In this document: positions 42,295 to 50,802 of the stretch, piece by piece
Numbering within the stretch: the first letter of the stretch is position 1
Layout of the letters: every line of letters begins with the position of its first letter
Assembly: GCA_034414555.1 (NCBI GenBank)
Contig: DAOUMA010000010.1
Span: forward strand, 1-64,000
DNA from: CG2-30-46-19 sp034414555
Lineage (GTDB): Bacteria; Chloroflexota; Dehalococcoidia; GIF9; AB-539-J10
DNA length: 64,000 nt
Direction: 5' to 3'
The notes under the pieces: model-generated
The model's input: only the letters and a program-made list of their open reading frames with translations
Told to the model about the DNA's origin: nothing
The model's database searches: none
Program-made: the position numbers and the translations under genes

Positions 42295-43551
42295 CTATGT
42301 CATAACCTCCCTGGGGTCGGTAATTTCGCCCGTGATAGCTGAGGCAGCAGCGGTAGCCGGGCTAGCTAAGTATAGCATAGCTTTGGGATTGCCCATTCGC
42401 CCCTTAAAGTTGCGGTTGGCAGTGGAAAGGCAAGCCTCTCCATTGCCTAATACACCCTGGTGTAAACCAAGGCAAGCAGCACAGCCCGGAGGGAGAATAA
42501 CTGCTCCAGCTTCGACCAAGCTGTGAATATAGCCTTTCTCTATAGCTTGTAGGAGCACCTGCCGTGAAGCCGGGGCGATGAGGAGCCTGGTATCGGGATA
42601 TCTCCTCTTGCCCTGGAGAATACTGGCAGCAACGGCTAAATCTTCAAGACGTCCATTGGTGCAGGTGCCGATGAATACCTGCTGGATTTTGATTCCTTTT
42701 GCGTCGCGGGCAGAGCGGACATTGTCCACAGAGTGGGGGAAGGAAACCATCGGCTCAAGTTGGGAGAGATTTATGGACATGATTCGCTCATAATTGGCAT
42801 CGGCGTCGGGATAAAGTGGTTTATAGCTAGCGCTGCGTCCCTGTGAGGAGAGAAAGCCCCGGGTGATTTCATCGCTGGGGAATAGGCCCACTTTAGCGCC
42901 CGCTTCTACAGCCATGTTAGCTATGGTGAGGCGCTCGGACATTGTCAGGTGAGCTAAGGATTCACCACCAAATTCCAGAGCTTTATAGGTAGCGCCATCA
43001 GCCCCAAGCTGGCCAATGAGGTATAGAATCAGGTCTTTGGCGTAAACCAGTTGGGGGAAGGAACCAACGAGGTTAATCAGGAAAGTTTCTGGCACGCGGA
43101 ACCAGGTTTTGCCCAGTGCCATGGCTATAGCTATGTCGGTGGACCCCATGCCAGTGGCAAAAGCGCATAAGGCACCTGCGGTAACGGTGTGAGAATCAGC
43201 GCCAACAATAATGTCACCGGGATTGGCGAAAAGTTCCGCCACTAACTGGTGGCATATGCCGTTCCCGACATCATAAATATAGCAATTTGTTTTCTTGGCG
43301 AAGTGACGCAGAAGGATATGGTCGTTGGAGGTCTGCTGGCTAGGACTGGGAGCAGCATGGTCAAGGAAAATCGCTACCTTTTCTGGTTCGGCTATAGCTG
43401 CAAAGCCACTATCCTCAAATTGCTTTATTGCCAGGGGTCCTGTGGTATCCTGAACGAACACCAGGTCTATGGTGGCAAGGACAATATTGCCTGCCATAGC
43501 GTCGGTCTGCGATTTATCTCGCAGGATTTTTTCGGCTAAAGTTTTCCCCAT
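42295..43551 (-). CDS. aconitase/3-isopropylmalate dehydratase, large subunit (LeuC type)
   Basis: A 418-residue Fe-S hydro-lyase large subunit. VGADSHTVTAGALCAFATGM, FIGTCTNGRLEDL and LPPGCAACLGLHQG carry the three cluster cysteines. The length is that of the archaeal/bacterial LeuC2/homoaconitase type. ATG at 43551 is preferred (an in-frame TTG lies at 43554). It starts four bases after the carboxyltransferase stop and precedes the small subunit and icd, so the whole run may be one operon feeding 2-oxoglutarate synthesis. Confidence 0.85.
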   Translation of the reverse strand: MGKTLAEKILRDKSQTDAMAGNIVLATIDLVFVQDTTGPLAIKQFEDSGFAAIAEPEKVAIFLDHAAPSPSQQTSNDHILLRHFAKKTNCYIYDVGNGICHQLVAELFANPGDIIVGADSHTVTAGALCAFATGMGSTDIAIAMALGKTWFRVPETFLINLVGSFPQLVYAKDLILYLIGQLGADGATYKALEFGGESLAHLTMSERLTIANMAVEAGAKVGLFPSDEITRGFLSSQGRSASYKPLYPDADANYERIMSINLSQLEPMVSFPHSVDNVRSARDAKGIKIQQVFIGTCTNGRLEDLAVAASILQGKRRYPDTRLLIAPASRQVLLQAIEKGYIHSLVEAGAVILPPGCAACLGLHQGVLGNGEACLSTANRNFKGRMGNPKAMLYLASPATAAASAITGEITDPREVMT

Positions 43552-43554
43552 CAA

Positions 43555-45105
43555 TTACAAAGGGATATTGCTATGTTTTTTTGGTGGATTGGTAACCTTT
43601 TTATCCTTGAGCATTTCTAGGGCTTTGATTATCTTTGGGCGCGTTTCTCGAGGGTCAATGACATCATCGATATAGCCTCTGCCAGCGGCTACATAAGGAT
43701 TAGCAAATTTATCCCGGTACTCCTGAATCAATTTTTCCCTCGTTTCCTCGGGTTTTTCTGATTTAGCTATCTCAGCACGATAAACGATGTTGGTTGCTCC
43801 TTCGGGTCCCATAACAGCGATTTCTGCCGTGGGCCAGGCGTAACAGATGTCTCCCCGCAGTCCTTTGCTGCTCATCGCCACATAAGCTCCTCCGTATGCT
43901 TTACGGGTAATTACGCTTATCTTAGGCACAGTTGCCTCGGAATAAGCGAAAAGGAGCTTGGCTCCATGCCTGATGATGCCTCGGAATTCCTGGTCTGTTC
44001 CGGGCATGTATCCGGGCACATCAACGAAGGTAACCAGTGGGATGTTGAAGCAATCGCAAAAGCGGACAAATCTCGACGCCTTATCCGAGGCATCAATATC
44101 GAGGACACCGGCTAGATGAAGTGGCTGCTGAGCTAGAATGCCTACGCTATATCCGTCCATCCGGGCAAAGCCGACAATTAAGTTGCGAGCAAATCTGTGG
44201 TGAACTTCCAGAAAGTCGCCGTTGTCCACCACTTTTGTTATCACTTGGTTCATATCATAGGGCTTGGTGGGGCTATCAGGCACAATATGGAGTAATTCTT
44301 CGTCGGTGCGATGAGGGTTATCTTCGGTATCTTCAAATGGAGGGGGTCCTTGGTAGCTTTGGGGGAGGAAGCTCAGCAATTTACGCACAAGTTGAAAACA
44401 TTCCTGTTCAGTATCAACGGCGAAGTGGGCATTCCCGCTTTTGGTAGCGTTTACCATAGCGCCGCCCAGTTCCTCCAGGCTGATTTCTTCTCCAGTTACC
44501 GTTTTGACCACCTCGGGTCCAGTGATGTAGCTTTGTCCTATTCCCTTGACCATAAATACGAAATCAGTTATTGCTGGTGAGTACACCGCACCTCCTGCAG
44601 TGGGCCCAACTATCACTGAAATCTGGGGGATAGTGCCGGAATATATAGTGTTACGGGTGAAGATTTCACCATAGGCTTTAAGGCTATCCGCTCCTTCCTG
44701 AATGCGGGCTCCTCCTGAGTCAAGTATGCCCACAAAAGGTACGCCGGTGGTGGCAGCTAAGTCCATCGCCTTGCAAATTTTATTGGAAGCTACTTCTGAC
44801 AATGAGCCGCCGAGAACGGTGAAATCCTGGGAGAAAGCAAAGACAAGACGTCCAGCAACCTTTCCATAGCCGGTGATTACTGAATCGCCGGGGAATTTCT
44901 GCTCTGCCATGCCAAAATCGGTGCACCGGTGGGTCACAAAAGGGTCTATTTCCTCGAAGCTTCCCTCATCAAAAAGAAGGTCAAGTCGTTCCCTGGCGGT
45001 CAACTTTCCTTTGCTGTGCTGTGCTTCAATGCGTTTGGCTCCGCCTCCCTGTCTTGCCTTCTCTCTTAGCTCGTTTAATTGCGCCAACTTTTGTTCGATA
45101 TCCAT
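43555..45105 (-). CDS. acyl-CoA carboxylase carboxyltransferase subunit
   Basis: A 516-residue protein of the MmdA/PccB/AccD5 family. KLTARERLDLLFDEGSFEEI, GDSVITGYGKVAGRLVFAFS, SGGARIQEGADSLKAYGEIF and QEFRGIIRHGAKLLFAYSEA are landmark segments; the crotonase-like oxyanion glycines are present. It transfers carboxyl groups from biotin to propionyl-CoA or related substrates, or decarboxylates methylmalonyl-CoA. No biotin carboxylase or carrier gene is nearby, so the exact reaction is open. AAGGAAAG precedes the ATG. It is the first gene of the minus run toward icd. Confidence 0.88.
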   Translation of the reverse strand: MDIEQKLAQLNELREKARQGGGAKRIEAQHSKGKLTARERLDLLFDEGSFEEIDPFVTHRCTDFGMAEQKFPGDSVITGYGKVAGRLVFAFSQDFTVLGGSLSEVASNKICKAMDLAATTGVPFVGILDSGGARIQEGADSLKAYGEIFTRNTIYSGTIPQISVIVGPTAGGAVYSPAITDFVFMVKGIGQSYITGPEVVKTVTGEEISLEELGGAMVNATKSGNAHFAVDTEQECFQLVRKLLSFLPQSYQGPPPFEDTEDNPHRTDEELLHIVPDSPTKPYDMNQVITKVVDNGDFLEVHHRFARNLIVGFARMDGYSVGILAQQPLHLAGVLDIDASDKASRFVRFCDCFNIPLVTFVDVPGYMPGTDQEFRGIIRHGAKLLFAYSEATVPKISVITRKAYGGAYVAMSSKGLRGDICYAWPTAEIAVMGPEGATNIVYRAEIAKSEKPEETREKLIQEYRDKFANPYVAAGRGYIDDVIDPRETRPKIIKALEMLKDKKVTNPPKKHSNIPL

Positions 45106-45168
45106 GGTTGTCTTTCCTTGATGATTTATTTAGTTCAGTTATTGTGCTATTTTAATTGCTTCTTTTGC

Positions 45169-45174
45169 TATAAT
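45169..45174 (+). promoter_or_regulatory. -10 box next to the folP start (leaderless message)
   Basis: A perfect TATAAT ends only seven bases before the folP ATG at 45182, so the transcript would begin at or one base before the start codon. The -35 is weak and there is no Shine-Dalgarno. Confidence 0.5.
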
Positions 45175-45181
45175 CAACAGG

Positions 45182-46087
45182 ATGACTGAGCAGCATAATA
45201 AGCCAATGGAGACTGCCTTCACTCATTGTGGTGAAGCTACCTTTTATTGGGGTAGGCGGACCTATATCATGGGGATTATAAATCTTTCTCCAGACTCCTT
45301 CTCCGGGGATGGATTGGAAAACGGGGACGTCGCCTTACCTAAGGCGAGGCAGTTAGTTGCTGACGGGGCTGACATAATTGATGTAGGCGGAGAATCCACT
45401 CGGCCCAGTGCTGCTCTTCTTTCGGTTGATGAAGAATTACGCCGCGTAATCCCTGTCCTGGAAAAGCTGCGCAAGGAGATATCAATACCGTTAAGCATTG
45501 ATACTTATAAGCTCGAGGTAGCTCGTGAAGCACTGGATGTTGGTGCCAACATGATAAATGATATCTGGGGATTGAAGAAGGAGCCCCGACTGGCTGAGTT
45601 AGCAGCACAGAGGAAAATACCAATGATTCTGATGAGCAATCAGCGGGATATTTCACTTCACCACGATGTTATCTTTCCCGATATTATCTCCGTGGTTATC
45701 GCTGATTTGCGGAAAGGTATTGAGCAAGCTCTCTCTGCAGGCATGCCTCGCGAGAATATCATCGTTGACCCCGGCATCGGTTTCGGCAAGACACAGGAAC
45801 AGAATCTGGAGATTCTACAGCGACTGGAAGAACTTAAGACGCTGGGCAGTCCAATCCTTTTAGGTAGTTCCCGTAAATCGGTAATAGGGTGGGTGGTTGA
45901 CTTGACTCCGGAAAAAAGGTTAGGAAGGATGGCATTTGTCCCCCCTGCTGACCGACGTTTGGAGGGAACAGCGGCTACTATAGCTCTCGGCATCGCCAAG
46001 GGTGTTGATATGGTTAGGGTGCATGATGTCAAGGAGATGGCGCGCGTTTGTAAGATGAGCGATGCCATTGTTAGAGGGTGGCGGTAA
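45182..46087 (+). CDS. folP: dihydropteroate synthase
   Basis: A 301-residue TIM-barrel enzyme that joins the pterin to p-aminobenzoate. IMGIINLSPDSFSGDGL, DVGGESTRPSA, SIDTYKLEVAREAL, VDPGIGFGKTQEQNLEIL and GSSRKSVIG are typical. About 20 N-terminal residues precede the core. folK and a QueD-like gene follow immediately, so this is a folate-pterin operon. Translation probably starts without a leader. Confidence 0.95.
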   Translation: MTEQHNKPMETAFTHCGEATFYWGRRTYIMGIINLSPDSFSGDGLENGDVALPKARQLVADGADIIDVGGESTRPSAALLSVDEELRRVIPVLEKLRKEISIPLSIDTYKLEVAREALDVGANMINDIWGLKKEPRLAELAAQRKIPMILMSNQRDISLHHDVIFPDIISVVIADLRKGIEQALSAGMPRENIIVDPGIGFGKTQEQNLEILQRLEELKTLGSPILLGSSRKSVIGWVVDLTPEKRLGRMAFVPPADRRLEGTAATIALGIAKGVDMVRVHDVKEMARVCKMSDAIVRGWR

Positions 46088-46088
46088 A

Positions 46089-46577
46089 TTGGCTGTTGCT
46101 TATCTTTGTCTTGGCTCAAACCTGGGAAATAGGATGGCGAACTTGAACAAGGCTGTGGCATTGCTTTCTCAGAAGGTAAATATTGAAAGGGTTTCCTCCG
46201 TTTATGAAACTGAGCCAGTAGGTTATCAAGAGCAACCACTGTTTCTTAATATGGCATGCCAAATCAGCACTGTCTTGAGCCCCTGGGAGCTACTTCGCTT
46301 TGCCAAGGATATTGAGGCAGAAATGGGCCGGGTGCGAGGTTTCTCCAACTCACCGCGCCTTATAGATATAGATATCCTCTTTTATGACCGTGAGGTTATC
46401 AAAAAGGATGAATTGACTATACCGCATCCCCGGCTGGCGAAAAGAGCCTTTGTGCTTATACCATTAGCTGAAATTGCTCCACAGTTGATTCATCCTGAAC
46501 TGGACCGGAAAATTAGTGAACTGGCTGGGGTTGTGGAAGGGCGAGAAGGTGTGCAAAAATGGACATCGGGAGATTAA
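46089..46577 (+). CDS. folK: 6-hydroxymethyl-7,8-dihydropterin pyrophosphokinase
   Basis: A protein of about 162 residues. It starts at TTG (AVAYLCLGSNLGNRMANLNK), one base after the folP stop; an ATG at 46062 inside folP is an alternative. SSVYETEPVGYQEQPLFLNM and SPRLIDIDILFYDREVI are HPPK motifs. It activates the pterin for FolP. It is directly followed by the QueD-like gene. No folB (dihydroneopterin aldolase) is present in the cluster. Confidence 0.93.
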   Translation: MAVAYLCLGSNLGNRMANLNKAVALLSQKVNIERVSSVYETEPVGYQEQPLFLNMACQISTVLSPWELLRFAKDIEAEMGRVRGFSNSPRLIDIDILFYDREVIKKDELTIPHPRLAKRAFVLIPLAEIAPQLIHPELDRKISELAGVVEGREGVQKWTSGD

Positions 46578-46946
46578 ATGTACCAACTATTCGTAGAAGA
46601 ACACTTTGATGCCGCACACTACCTGCGAAAGTATCGCGGTAAGTGTGAAAATCTACATGGGCATCGATTTAAAGTGATAGCTCGCCTCCAAGCTAGGGAA
46701 CTTGATGACAGCGGTTTAGCCTATGACTTTGCTCACATAAAGAGTTATCTCAGGGAGATCCTGGCTCGCTTTGACCATACCTGCCTCAACGATGTATCCC
46801 CATTCACCAAGATTGAGCCTTCCTGCGAGAACATTGCTGCTACGATATATGATGAGCTTAAGCCGCGTCTTTCGGGGGCACCAGCTACATTGGCGTGTGT
46901 GGAGGTTTGGGAATCACCCACGAGCGGCGTGGTCTATAGTCCGTGA
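46578..46946 (+). CDS. 6-pyruvoyl/6-carboxy-tetrahydropterin synthase family protein (QueD-like)
   Basis: A 122-residue enzyme of the PTPS/QueD family. Zn ligands His14 (FDAAHYL), His27 and His29 (CENLHGHRF) are visible, with Cys23 as the catalytic cysteine and PSCEN near the C-terminus. Cys23 is typical of QueD, the queuosine/deazapurine enzyme; PTPS-III types that replace FolB have Glu there. Its place after folP and folK would fit a FolB substitute, so motif and context disagree. It starts at the folK stop. Confidence 0.82.
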   Translation: MYQLFVEEHFDAAHYLRKYRGKCENLHGHRFKVIARLQARELDDSGLAYDFAHIKSYLREILARFDHTCLNDVSPFTKIEPSCENIAATIYDELKPRLSGAPATLACVEVWESPTSGVVYSP

Positions 46947-46947
46947 A

Positions 46948-47139
46948 TTATTTTTTCTGTTCGTTAAATTCCGGGGGCAGCAGGTTGGGGATTGTGTCCA
47001 CGATGGGATAGGGATGCTGGCATTTGGGACAGTACAGGGAGCCGGTAATTATTTCCTCATCCTCTTCTTTCTCCACAGTAAGCTCCAAATCCCCCTTGCA
47101 TACTGGACACGCCAGGATTTTCATAAGCTCTCTTTTCAT
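46948..47139 (-). CDS. Trm112-like zinc-binding protein
   Basis: A 63-residue protein with CPVCKGDL and CPKCQHPYPIVDTIPNLLPP, the Trm112/UPF0434 pattern of two Cys pairs and the PI.DGIP.LLP tail. Family members activate methyltransferases. It is convergent with the QueD-like gene, with one base between them. Confidence 0.88.
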   Translation of the reverse strand: MKRELMKILACPVCKGDLELTVEKEEDEEIITGSLYCPKCQHPYPIVDTIPNLLPPEFNEQKK

Positions 47140-47179
47140 AATGGCTATATATTATAACAGATAAACAGTAGAATTGCGG

Positions 47180-47185
47180 TATAAT
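47180..47185 (+). promoter_or_regulatory. -10 box for the 47204 gene
   Basis: TATAAT lies 18 bases before the ATG at 47204, which has a strong TAGGAGG Shine-Dalgarno. The -35 is unclear. Confidence 0.4.
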
Positions 47186-47203
47186 AACAATGTAGGAGGT
47201 AAA

Positions 47204-47533
47204 ATGGCTGTTCAAATCAAGAAAACCTATCAGGGAATAAACCCTGAGATGCTTCGTGATGAGGTGCGGGATACGGTTCAAAAGCGGGGGATTATGGTGG
47301 AAGAAGCGAAGGTGCAGACCTACGGTCTTCCCAGTGGTGCGACACAAGCCCGGGTTACCATGGCATTCAAGGTGAAAGAGGAAGAATGCGGCAGTGCCCA
47401 CATTATCGGCTCGCCAGAGGGCGAAACAAAGCTGATGGTTGATCTGGATGAAAGGCTTCTCTCCCCGGAAAGTATCTCAGCTCTTCAAGCGGACTTAGAT
47501 TTCATTCTCGGCTCATACGAGGTTAAGTGGTGA
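47204..47533 (+). CDS. hypothetical protein, conserved-looking
   Basis: A 109-residue soluble alpha/beta protein that I do not recognise. It begins MAVQIKKTYQGINPEMLRDE and includes PSGATQARVTMAFKV and acidic C-terminal helices ending GSYEVKW. The strong GGAGG Shine-Dalgarno fixes the ATG at 47204. A small basic protein gene follows after three bases, so they are probably co-transcribed. Confidence 0.7.
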   Translation: MAVQIKKTYQGINPEMLRDEVRDTVQKRGIMVEEAKVQTYGLPSGATQARVTMAFKVKEEECGSAHIIGSPEGETKLMVDLDERLLSPESISALQADLDFILGSYEVKW

Positions 47534-47536
47534 GAC

Positions 47537-47662
47537 ATGAGGGAATCCAAGCAGGAACGAAGGGAGAAGCGCCGGGCAAAAGAAAAGGCGAGGATGCCCA
47601 AGCACGGCAAGAGCCTGGCAAGGATATATAAGGACGCCGTATCCAAGAGAGCGAAGGGGTAA
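47537..47662 (+). CDS. small basic protein (41 residues)
   Basis: A 41-residue, very Lys/Arg-rich protein (MRESKQERREKRRAKEKARM followed by PKHGKSLARIYKDAV...). It starts three bases after the upstream stop, with the ribosome-binding site presumably in the upstream gene. The net charge suggests RNA or ribosome binding. It could be non-coding; the PKHGKSLARIYKDA segment looks protein-like and I think related short proteins exist in Dehalococcoidia, which I cannot verify. Confidence 0.5.
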   Translation: MRESKQERREKRRAKEKARMPKHGKSLARIYKDAVSKRAKG

Positions 47663-47788
47663 ATAGGACACGGATAAGAAATAAAAGAAGAAGCAAAAGA
47701 AATAAGCTTTACTCTATTCTGGGTGGTGGCGTTAGATTTGAACTCCTTATTCCAGTGCTAAGCTTTCCTGGAGTTTTTTGCCTGCTGC
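47663..47788. other. intergenic; tRNA 3'-end-like fragment at 47724-47742
   Basis: tggtggcg----ttagatttgaac on the plus strand matches the 3' end of the tRNA-fMet at 51009 (tggtggcggggg ttggatttgaac) apart from a four-base gap and one change. The rest of a tRNA is absent, so this is at most a relic. No gene is seen. Confidence 0.3.
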
Positions 47789-48340
47789 CTATGTTGCTCT
47801 TCTGTATGGGATGCGGCGTTTTCCTATCCACAGGCCCTTGAAGAAAGTTCGGTTGAGGATATGGGCATAATCGGCGACATTAAGAAGGTCTTTAGATATA
47901 CTTCTTTCGAAATAGGCTACCTCAACATGCCTGCCAATGTCCTTCGCTGCTTGAAGAACATAAGCAAAATCGGAGTCTCCGCTGACCAGCACTGCCACGT
48001 CATAGAGTCCGTTCCAGGCGAAGCGGAGCAAATCCGTAGCTAACATGATATCTATGCCCTTTTCCACAGGGACGCCCTGAGATAGCTTAGTGGTGCCCAG
48101 GCGAACTTCGAGGTAAGGAGTCTTCCTCAAGCTATCGAGAAATTCCTGCTGTTCTCGATAGGCATCAGGCCAATGGTTTGGGTCCTGGAGCACATTGTAA
48201 TAATAAACACGGGATAGCTGTCTTGTACCACAAAGCTTATGGGAAAACTCGGCGAAGTTGAGGTCATGGCGCTTAAAGTTGTTCTGTAACGCATGATACA
48301 AATTACTTCCATCTATGAAAACGGCGACTCTATCTTCCAT
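47789..48340 (-). CDS. NYN domain (LabA/DUF88) nuclease-like protein
   Basis: A 183-residue protein with the PIN-like NYN fold: VAVFIDGSNLYHAL, KGIDIMLATDLLRFA and VLVSGDSDFAYVLQAAKDIG carry the acidic metal-binding residues. Family members act on RNA. I chose the ATG at 48340, which follows TTTGGAGG; upstream frame is non-family sequence. It stands alone. Confidence 0.88.
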   Translation of the reverse strand: MEDRVAVFIDGSNLYHALQNNFKRHDLNFAEFSHKLCGTRQLSRVYYYNVLQDPNHWPDAYREQQEFLDSLRKTPYLEVRLGTTKLSQGVPVEKGIDIMLATDLLRFAWNGLYDVAVLVSGDSDFAYVLQAAKDIGRHVEVAYFERSISKDLLNVADYAHILNRTFFKGLWIGKRRIPYRRAT

Positions 48341-48467
48341 ATTCCTCCAAATTATCTCTTTAAGTATACACTGTCGAAAGGGAAATTTGCTAGCACTCTG
48401 GATGTCTAGAGCCACATTTTGGCTAGAGGCGAAACATTCGTCAGGTTCTCATCGCCCGCGTGCTCAA

Positions 48468-50141
48468 TCAAGATGTGCTACCTTTCTGCTTTTGCGCTTC
48501 CTCCTCTCTGAGAATCTTACGAAGGACCTTCCCTATGATTGACTTAGGAAGCGAATCCCTGAACTCTACACTCTTTGGAGTTTTGTATGCCGCTAATTTT
48601 TGTTTGCAGAAGTCCATAATCTCGTCTTCCGTGGCTGTCTCACCCGGTTTTAGAACGATATAGGCCTTAATTGTCTCCCCTCTGTATTTGTGGGGTATGC
48701 CTACAGCCACTGCATCCATAACCTTGGGGTGCTGATAGAGCACCTCATCGATCTCTCTGGGATAGATGTTGAATCCGCCGGCGATAATCATGTCCTTCTT
48801 GCGATCCACTATGAAAATATAACCTTCCTCGTCCTCCGTGGCGATGTCTCCGGTATAGAGCCATCCATCTCTAAGTTGATTCGCTGTTTCCTCGGGGTTG
48901 TTCCAGTATTCCTTCATGATCAGGGGTCCCTTCATTATGATCTCACCAGGCTCTCCCTGCGGCACATCTTCCACTCCTTTGTCTACATCCACCAAACGAA
49001 CATCATTATCAGGGAAGGGGACCCCGATGCCGCCGACCTTCTTGAGACCCAGTACTGGATTGGAAATCCCTAAAGAGGTAGACTCACTCAGCCCGTATCC
49101 CTCGCTGAAGAAGATGCCCATGTCGCGAACCTGCTGGATAAGCTCCACAGGCATAGGCGCTGCTCCCGAGTTCAACAAACCCAGCTTCTTTGCTAGGTTT
49201 AACTCTGGGGCCTTGGGGTGGTTGACGAGGGCGGTGATCAGTGTGGGCACAGTGGGGAAAAAGGTGATTTCATTAAAATTGGCCAGGAGCCCCATCAGCT
49301 CATCTAGATCAAATCGAGGGACCAGTATCTGGGTAGCACAATTAGCCATGGCCCAGTTCATTGCTACGATGTTTCCGTACACATGGAAATAGGGCAGCAC
49401 CGCCAGCACGGAACGTCTCTCTGGAGAGATAAGAGTCATAGTGGGATTGCCCCATAGGGAGCACTGTAAGGTGGCAGCTACTATGTTGGCGTGGGTGAGC
49501 ACTGCCCCCTTGGGAATCCCGGTAGTTCCTCCAGTAAACTGAATAAGGGCAGGGTCGTCCGGGGCTATCTGGACTCGTGGGACTCTCGTGTCAGAACAGT
49601 TATCCATGAGTGTGGAAAAATGATGCCAACCCTCCTCCAACTCCAGGTCTTTAGGGGTGCTCACCCCCATCCCCTTTATGTAATCGGTTACTCTAGTGAC
49701 CACTATCCGGGGGATGTCCACCTCTTGACAAACGGTCCGAATCGTCGGGAGGACCAAATCAAAGGTAAATAGGGTCGTCATCCCGGTATTTTTGATTATG
49801 GGTTTGAGTTCGTCAGCGGTATACATGGCGTTTAGATTCACCGCAATAGCTCCCAGGGATAGAGTAGCCAAATAAGCGATGACATACTGGGGGCAATTAG
49901 GCAGATGAAGCCCTACCCTTTCTCCTTTCTGTACTCCCAGGGTACCAAGAGCATTGGCCATGCGCAAAGCCTGCTGGCGCAGCTCCCAGAAGGTCATCTC
50001 AGTACCGTAAAAGTTCAGAGCTGCTTTGTCTGGATGTGTACCAGCTGAGATCTGAAGGATATCCTGAGCAGGCACCCGGGGATAGCGGATTGTAGTAGGA
50101 ACATTGTAATCATAGTGACGATGCCAGGGTTTTGTTTCCAT
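48468..50141 (-). CDS. long-chain fatty-acid-CoA ligase family protein
   Basis: A 557-residue adenylate-forming enzyme. The A3 loop is QFTGGTTGIPKGAVLTHANI, A5 includes SEGYGLSESTSLG, A7 YTGDIATEDEEGYIFIVDRK and A10 near PKSIIGKVLRKIL. It activates a carboxylic acid to acyl-CoA; chain length cannot be fixed by eye. It ends with a Gln/Lys-rich tail. It is isolated, so it could serve fatty-acid use or membrane lipid recycling. Confidence 0.9.
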   Translation of the reverse strand: METKPWHRHYDYNVPTTIRYPRVPAQDILQISAGTHPDKAALNFYGTEMTFWELRQQALRMANALGTLGVQKGERVGLHLPNCPQYVIAYLATLSLGAIAVNLNAMYTADELKPIIKNTGMTTLFTFDLVLPTIRTVCQEVDIPRIVVTRVTDYIKGMGVSTPKDLELEEGWHHFSTLMDNCSDTRVPRVQIAPDDPALIQFTGGTTGIPKGAVLTHANIVAATLQCSLWGNPTMTLISPERRSVLAVLPYFHVYGNIVAMNWAMANCATQILVPRFDLDELMGLLANFNEITFFPTVPTLITALVNHPKAPELNLAKKLGLLNSGAAPMPVELIQQVRDMGIFFSEGYGLSESTSLGISNPVLGLKKVGGIGVPFPDNDVRLVDVDKGVEDVPQGEPGEIIMKGPLIMKEYWNNPEETANQLRDGWLYTGDIATEDEEGYIFIVDRKKDMIIAGGFNIYPREIDEVLYQHPKVMDAVAVGIPHKYRGETIKAYIVLKPGETATEDEIMDFCKQKLAAYKTPKSVEFRDSLPKSIIGKVLRKILREEEAQKQKGSTS

Positions 50142-50541
50142 GGTTACCCCCTTTTATGTTTTTATTTAGTGTAGCATAAACAGGACAAGACCAGCTAGAT
50201 ATAGCTCCTCGAGTTACCCGTTTTTGGGATAATGGCACGGCCTGCACAGCGAACGTTTGGCAAAACCGAGGCTGCGTTTGTGTGAGTCTATCTACCGATA
50301 AACAACGAATTCCACTCGGGGATACCTCCCTCAGTGCTCTCCTACCCGCGAGATGGTCTTCTATTTGAGGCTGGTTGGAGGTATAATAGGGATAGGGAAC
50401 AATTCAAACCAGGGATAACTTGGCGGACGGCATTCTTGCTAAGTGAGTAGCTGAGCTAGGTGGATTTGGAGAGTAGCTTTCGGATGATTCTGCTGGTGGT
50501 ATAATAACCATGGTAACTGTGTCCAATGAAGGAGGTCAGCT
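50142..50541. other. intergenic stretch with two TATAAT boxes
   Basis: No ORF or recognisable RNA. TATAAT occurs at 50382-50387 and 50500-50505. Each has a candidate -35 exactly 17 bases upstream, but both -35s are poor. The second lies about 35 bases before the DUF6812-like gene and is its probable promoter. The function of the rest is unknown. Confidence 0.4.
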
Positions 50542-50802
50542 ATGGCATTGAGGGTAGAGAAGAACAAGATAGAGGCTGTAATTTACACGCAACAATATAG
50601 GATAGAAGGGGAGGTTTATATCCCGAAAGACAGCAGATTTACGGATTTTATGGGCGCCGATGTAAAATTAGGGTTTATACCCGTCACCAATGGCAAAGTC
50701 TACGCTCTGCCGAAGGATAAACTGCTCCATACTGTTCCCTTGATGAACGTAAATAAAAACTTCATAGTTATAGCGTTTCCAAAGAGTTTGGTAGGCGTAT
50801 GA
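50542..50802 (+). CDS. DUF6812-like protein
   Basis: An 86-residue beta-rich protein. The opening pattern (basic, then YRIEGEVYIPKDSRFTDFMG) resembles the DUF6812 signature 'YRIEGTLHLP..xRxSDxLN'. Function is unknown; the family resembles a small OB/SH3-like fold. GAAGGAGG precedes the ATG. Its last codons overlap the 5' side of a structured region (50787-50936). Confidence 0.7.
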   Translation: MALRVEKNKIEAVIYTQQYRIEGEVYIPKDSRFTDFMGADVKLGFIPVTNGKVYALPKDKLLHTVPLMNVNKNFIVIAFPKSLVGV

